From assembly GCA_018648925.1 (NCBI GenBank), contig JABGQE010000001.1:24715-40002 (forward strand): a DNA stretch of 15,288 nucleotides, written 5' to 3'. Positions within the stretch are counted from its first letter, which is position 1; the number at the start of each line of letters is the position of its first letter. A model generated the notes under the pieces. That model had not been told where the DNA came from, did not search any database, and saw nothing but the letters and a program-made list of their open reading frames with translations. Below, in pieces: positions 12,382 to 15,288 of this stretch. The translations under genes were made by a program, and so were the position numbers. Source of the DNA: a bacterium (lineage in GTDB: Bacteria > Patescibacteriota > Minisyncoccia > Phycocordibacterales > UBA2163).

Positions 12382-13971
12382 CTATTTCGCTACCTCTTCC
12401 AACCTCTTTTCAATAAAATCTTTGTCCAAAACACTTAGAAACCATCCGATCTTTGGACCACTGTCTTTTCCAAGAAATGAAATATAAATAGCACTGAAAA
12501 GCTCTTTTGGATCTTCAAAAGATTCTTTTCTTATTTCATGTATTTTAGTATGAAGCTCCAAGCCATCTAATTTTTTTTGTGTTTTTACATATTCAAAGAT
12601 CTCTCTTAAACCTTTCTTTTGTTTATCTGAAAAACCTAAAGCTTGTTCTGGAACATTATCTTTCTGAAGTTCGTATTTATATTTTTCTGGTGCATATATC
12701 TCAAGCCAATTTTTAGAATACTTTGCTCTAGAAGAAATTTCTTTTTTATCATCATCGGTTAGACTTTCTCCTTTCATATTTTCAACTTCATTCTCTATGT
12801 CCATATGTGGCATTTGCACCAAGAAAGACATTAGGGAAAATCGTGAAAAATATCTTTTCTTTATACCCTCTCTCTCATTTGGTAAATGTATAAGCGAAAA
12901 CAATCTAGCATTATCATCATTTGTCTTGTCAAAATACATATCTGCAATTCTGTCATATGTATCATATAGGATTGGTATAGTATCACCATCTGGTTCAAAA
13001 TTAATCGCTTGCTTATAGTTTTTACCAATAAGTGCAAGACGAAAAAGCTCTGGTGGCAACAAATCAGATATTTCTTTTGCAGAAGACCCTTCACCCTTAG
13101 AAGACGACATCTTTTTCCCACCTATTAGGAAAAACTCATATGGAATGTCAAACGGTGGTTTGTAGCCAAGTATTTCTTTTGAGATATGATTTGCAATATC
13201 CCTAGAACCGCCTTTTGTGGAATGATCTTTCCCACTTCCTTCTATATCCACCTCAAGTACCTTAAACTTAGCCGGCCACTCTACTTTCCATGGAAGTTTT
13301 GCATTCCCATCAAACGGCGACACCCTACCTTTATGCCCACAACCTTTTGCCCATTTGACATATTCGGGGTCACAAACATATTCAACCTCTTTTCCATCAA
13401 AAGATATTGTTTTTGTAGTTCCTATTTTTCCACAGTTTTCACAAACGACAGACAAAGGTAGCCAGTCGTCCGGCTTAACTGAACCTGAGATTTTTTTATA
13501 TATTTCTCTTATCTCTTGCGCATGACTAAGAGTTGTAGCAATAGCATCATTCATTTTTCCAGATTTATATAATTCGCTTGCTCTATAATACTCTGGTGTA
13601 AATCCTGATTTTTCTATTACTTCCATAAATTCAGCTGCAAAATACTCTGCAAAGTTTTTAGCCTTACCATCAGGTGATGGGATTGTATAGAGAGGTTGTC
13701 CCATATATTTACCATATTCTTTTTCATCAAGATAAACAGGCAGTCCATCCATTGGATCAAAATCGTTTATTTCATATAGAAATTTATTCTTTATACCTCG
13801 CTCTGTAAGTATTTCTGATATTGTACCGTGCACAGCAACACCACGCATTGAACCAATATGGATTCTTCCAGACGCTGTCTTTTCGTCACGAATAATAAGA
13901 GGCTTACCACTTTCTATACGGTCCTTTAGATTTTTTTCTATTTTATCTACAATTGCATCTCCCCAAAACAT
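12382..13971 (-). CDS. lysS: Lysyl-tRNA synthetase, class I (archaeal type)
   Basis: The enzyme charges tRNA-Lys. This is the class I form, unrelated to the common class II LysRS. The HIGH-type motif is HIGS at 38-41 in SGRIHIGSMRGVAVHG, and KMSSSKG at 287-293 is the KMSKS motif. The class I LysRS signature GKDHSTKGGSRDIANHI (about 247-263) lies between them. A zinc-binding cluster is formed by C177-x-x-C180 and C200 with C211/H213. At 529 residues it has the usual length, with the helical anticodon-binding region at the C-terminus. The start ATG 13969-13971 gives MFWGDAIVDKIEKNL, a normal N-terminus. It is monocistronic, with its own promoter upstream and a terminator downstream. The gene symbol lysS is often used; lysK is the class I name. 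Confidence 0.95.
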   Translation of the reverse strand: MFWGDAIVDKIEKNLKDRIESGKPLIIRDEKTASGRIHIGSMRGVAVHGTISEILTERGIKNKFLYEINDFDPMDGLPVYLDEKEYGKYMGQPLYTIPSPDGKAKNFAEYFAAEFMEVIEKSGFTPEYYRASELYKSGKMNDAIATTLSHAQEIREIYKKISGSVKPDDWLPLSVVCENCGKIGTTKTISFDGKEVEYVCDPEYVKWAKGCGHKGRVSPFDGNAKLPWKVEWPAKFKVLEVDIEGSGKDHSTKGGSRDIANHISKEILGYKPPFDIPYEFFLIGGKKMSSSKGEGSSAKEISDLLPPELFRLALIGKNYKQAINFEPDGDTIPILYDTYDRIADMYFDKTNDDNARLFSLIHLPNEREGIKKRYFSRFSLMSFLVQMPHMDIENEVENMKGESLTDDDKKEISSRAKYSKNWLEIYAPEKYKYELQKDNVPEQALGFSDKQKKGLREIFEYVKTQKKLDGLELHTKIHEIRKESFEDPKELFSAIYISFLGKDSGPKIGWFLSVLDKDFIEKRLEEVAK

Positions 13972-13978
13972 ATGTACA

Positions 13979-13994
13979 GAGTATCATAATACTC
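13979..13994. promoter_or_regulatory. Inverted repeat at the lysS transcription start
   Basis: GAGTAT-CATA-ATACTC is a perfect 6-bp inverted repeat with a 4-nt spacer. The predicted lysS start (about 13992) falls at its edge, so it would either be a hairpin at the extreme 5' end of the message or an operator over the start site. Confidence 0.45.
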
Positions 13995-13998
13995 ATTA

Positions 13999-14027
13999 AT
14001 TATAAATGCTATTATAGAGTTGACCAA
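13999..14027 (-). promoter_or_regulatory. Promoter of lysS, back to back with a possible plus-strand promoter
   Basis: On the minus strand TTGGTC (14022-14027) and a perfect TATAAT (13999-14004) are spaced by 17 nt. The -35 lies in the dyad TTGACCAA (14020-14027), so the plus strand has TTGACC at 14020-14025 as a possible -35 for the small gene pair. The matching plus-strand -10 (TACTCT, 14043-14048) is poor. The lysS part is good; the divergent part is weak. Confidence 0.7.
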
Positions 14028-14097
14028 TTTTACAAATCGTAGTACTCTGACTTTAGAAACTTACTTTTTTGTAATTATGAAGGGAGAAAGTATAAAT

Positions 14098-14310
14098 ATG
14101 TCAAAAAAATATTGGTATTTTTGGTGTTTATTTATATGTATTCTTTTATATGCTTCATACCTTAGCACTACAAGTTCTTCGAAGTTATTGGGACTAATCA
14201 TACTTCTAATACTTGGTTTAGTTTACTTTATCATTTCGTGTCGTGGAGATAAAATAGTATCCTTTAATCCATCTGAAATTTTATTAGGAGAAAGATATGC
14301 AGAACCGTAA
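14098..14310 (+). CDS. Small membrane protein, 70 residues, two predicted membrane helices
   Basis: I do not recognise this protein. It starts at ATG 14098-14100 behind GGGAG at about 11 nt, one of the few clear ribosome binding sites in the window. The product MSKKYWYFWCLFICILLYAS... has two hydrophobic segments (about 5-22 and 30-47), a Cys near each, and a polar C-terminal tail (RGDKIVSFNPSEILLGERYAEP without its first residues). The frame is open further upstream through an ATG at 14077 and a TTG at 14020, but the ribosome binding site favours the chosen start. It overlaps the next small gene by 14 nt, so they are probably co-expressed. It is one of only two supported plus-strand genes. 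A topology with both ends inside is inference. Confidence 0.6.
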   Translation: MSKKYWYFWCLFICILLYASYLSTTSSSKLLGLIILLILGLVYFIISCRGDKIVSFNPSEILLGERYAEP

Positions 14311-14446
14311 GAAATCAAAAAGGAAATGTCCGATTGTTAAACTCTTTAAGTACACACCTATGATAGCAGTGCTCATAATTATAACTTTTGTTGCATGTTT
14401 TGCAGCTTTACTTGGAAAAGATAGAGTAACGTGGTCACCCCCTTAA
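14297..14446 (+). CDS. Small single-helix membrane protein, 49 residues
   Basis: I do not recognise this protein. It starts at ATG 14297-14299 with AGGAG (14286-14290) 6 nt upstream, inside the 3' end of the preceding small gene. It ends at TAA 14444-14446. The N-terminus is very basic (MQNRKKSKRKCPIVKLFKY), followed by a single membrane helix (about 21-40, PMIAVLIIITFVACFAALLG) and a short tail (KDRVTWSPP). The positive-inside rule predicts a cytoplasmic N-terminus. The strong ribosome binding site, the overlap and the terminator directly after the stop support a real gene. The overlap with the 70-residue gene suggests a functional pair, but no partner, toxin or antitoxin family can be assigned. 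Confidence 0.6.
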   Translation: MQNRKKSKRKCPIVKLFKYTPMIAVLIIITFVACFAALLGKDRVTWSPP

Positions 14447-14479
14447 CCAAGGGAGGTGGCCTATTTTTATATATTTTTT
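14433..14479 (+). terminator. Intrinsic terminator of the small plus-strand genes
   Basis: The stem GGTCACC-CCCTT (14433-14444) pairs with AAGGG-GGTGGCC (14449-14461) around the loop AACC, with one bulged A and one G-T pair. The T-rich run TATTTTTATATATTTTTT (14462-14479) follows. It overlaps the last codons and stop of the 49-residue gene. Confidence 0.8.
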
Positions 14480-14497
14480 AGAATTTTAAAATCCTTA

Positions 14498-15115
14498 TTA
14501 TGTAATTAGTGGCACGAATTCAAATCTTTCAAACTTTTTTATATCAATATTTTCTTCTGAAATCTTCCTAACTTGCCATATATTATCATAAATAGGAACA
14601 ACCATAACTCCTCCTACCTTGAGTTGTCTTAAGAGCTCTTTAGGAACCTCCTCTGCAGCAGCTGAGACCAATATCTTATCAAATGGCGCTTCTTCTTGTA
14701 ATCCGAGCTCTTTTACTGCTTGTTTAATCTCAGCATTTTTAAAATCATATTTACTTAAATTTTCTTGTCCAAGCTTTACTAATTCCTGCACTCTCTCAAC
14801 TCCTATTACATAACCACTTTCTCCAACAATATGAGCCAAAAGCGCCGTAACAAAACCAGAGCCAGAACCTACATCAAGTACTTTGTCTCCTTTTTGTGGG
14901 ACCAAAAGATCCAGCATAAATGCCACAGTTGTCGGCTGTGATATTGTCTGCTCATAACCCAATGGAAGTGCATAGTCTTCATATACTTCTTCCACATAAT
15001 CTTCCGACACAAAATCTTTCCTGTCTATTGCAACAAAAGCATCTCTAATGTCTTTGTTTTCAAGCACCTTTGTTCCATTCTCAAGATGGTCTAGTAATTC
15101 TTCTTTAGTAAACAT
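14498..15115 (-). CDS. pcm: Protein-L-isoaspartate O-methyltransferase
   Basis: The enzyme repairs aged proteins by methylating isoaspartate residues with S-adenosylmethionine. The protein has 205 residues, the usual length. GYEQTISQPTTVAFML (about 53-68) carries the family's QTISQP motif, and VLDVGSGSGFVTALL (79-93) is the SAM-binding motif I. VIGVERVQELVKLGQENL is the acidic-loop strand, and FDKILVSAAAEEVPKELLRQLKVGG (minus its last residues) the later conserved region ending in V-V-P-I. It starts at ATG 15113-15115, 8 nt after the stop of an upstream gene in the same direction, so the two probably form an operon. There is no Shine-Dalgarno sequence. It converges with the small plus-strand pair, whose terminator lies just beyond its stop. 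Confidence 0.93.
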   Translation of the reverse strand: MFTKEELLDHLENGTKVLENKDIRDAFVAIDRKDFVSEDYVEEVYEDYALPLGYEQTISQPTTVAFMLDLLVPQKGDKVLDVGSGSGFVTALLAHIVGESGYVIGVERVQELVKLGQENLSKYDFKNAEIKQAVKELGLQEEAPFDKILVSAAAEEVPKELLRQLKVGGVMVVPIYDNIWQVRKISEENIDIKKFERFEFVPLIT

Positions 15116-15123
15116 ATTTTTAA

Positions 15124-15288
15124 TTATTTTTTCTTCTGATCAAGATGTTTTTGGAGTAATATCTTTCCCGCTTCTTCTCTATATCTACAATAGTCATTAC
15201 ACATTTCTCCTTTTGCTGGAACTTCATCACTATTAAGTGTTTTATGAATATCTTTTAGAACTCCTTCTATCCATGAAGTATCTCCTTT
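15124..15288 (-). CDS. C-terminal fragment of an unidentified protein with a Cys-x3-Cys motif
   Basis: An open frame enters at the right edge and ends at TAA 15124-15126, giving 54 residues. They contain W-I-E-G-V-L-K-D-I-H, then a P-A-K-G-E-M-C-N-D-Y-C-R-Y-R-E-E-A segment and a lysine-rich end. Codon use looks coding, and the short gap to pcm fits an operon. The C-N-D-Y-C-R-Y-R motif resembles the C-terminal cysteine cluster of PD-(D/E)XK (Cas4/RecB-type) nucleases, which is common in this bacterial group. The catalytic part is outside the window, so this is a guess. The fragment itself is a confident coding end. Confidence 0.65.
   Translation of the reverse strand, partial: KGDTSWIEGVLKDIHKTLNSDEVPAKGEMCNDYCRYREEAGKILLQKHLDQKKK

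Overview
The window looks like a chromosomal segment of a Candidate Phyla Radiation (Patescibacteria, probably Parcubacteria-type) bacterium. The evidence is a low-GC sequence, very short intergenic gaps, mostly absent Shine-Dalgarno sequences, several shortened versions of standard proteins (ATP synthase delta, a Mur ligase without its first domain, a minimal DUF45 peptidase), a class I lysyl-tRNA synthetase, and two copies of a GC-rich palindrome that reads as PAGKAG or PAGRQG in frame, a type of repeat I associate with Parcubacteria genomes. TGA is used as a stop codon (for example at 6380-6382 and 6733-6735), so the code is standard. The taxonomic call is inference from family knowledge.

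Layout, almost all on the minus strand. Positions 1-6383 carry a complete F1Fo ATP synthase operon in canonical order: promoter, an AtpI/AtpZ-like protein, then a (atpB), c (atpE), b (atpF), delta (atpH), alpha (atpA), gamma (atpG), beta (atpD) and the start of epsilon (atpC), which runs off the left edge. The c subunit has two carboxylates (E26 and E59) plus the S-T-x-x-Y ligand pattern of sodium-coupled rotors. Upstream are a leaderless gene for a membrane-anchored Gmad2-domain protein overlapping a small zinc peptidase gene (6380-7281), then tRNA-Glu(CUC) at 7346-7417.

Positions 7442-12325 are a compact division and cell wall (dcw) cluster: mraZ, rsmH, an ftsL-like gene, ftsI (PBP) and a murF-like ligase, ending in the tRNA. 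Its promoter region carries four 10-bp repeats of the MraZ-box type in two tandem pairs around the -10, a perfect DnaA-box 9-mer just upstream of the -35, and a structured leader of about 150 nt. A 16-bp-stem terminator separates it from the upstream lysS gene (12382-13971).

The right end (13972-15288) holds the only plus-strand genes I can support: two overlapping small membrane-protein genes (70 and 49 codons) with good ribosome binding sites and their own terminator. These are followed on the minus strand by pcm (protein-L-isoaspartate methyltransferase) and the 3' end of an unidentified Cys-containing protein. The most interesting signals are the predicted Na+-binding c-ring, the in-frame palindromic repeat, the mraZ control region and the small plus-strand gene pair.
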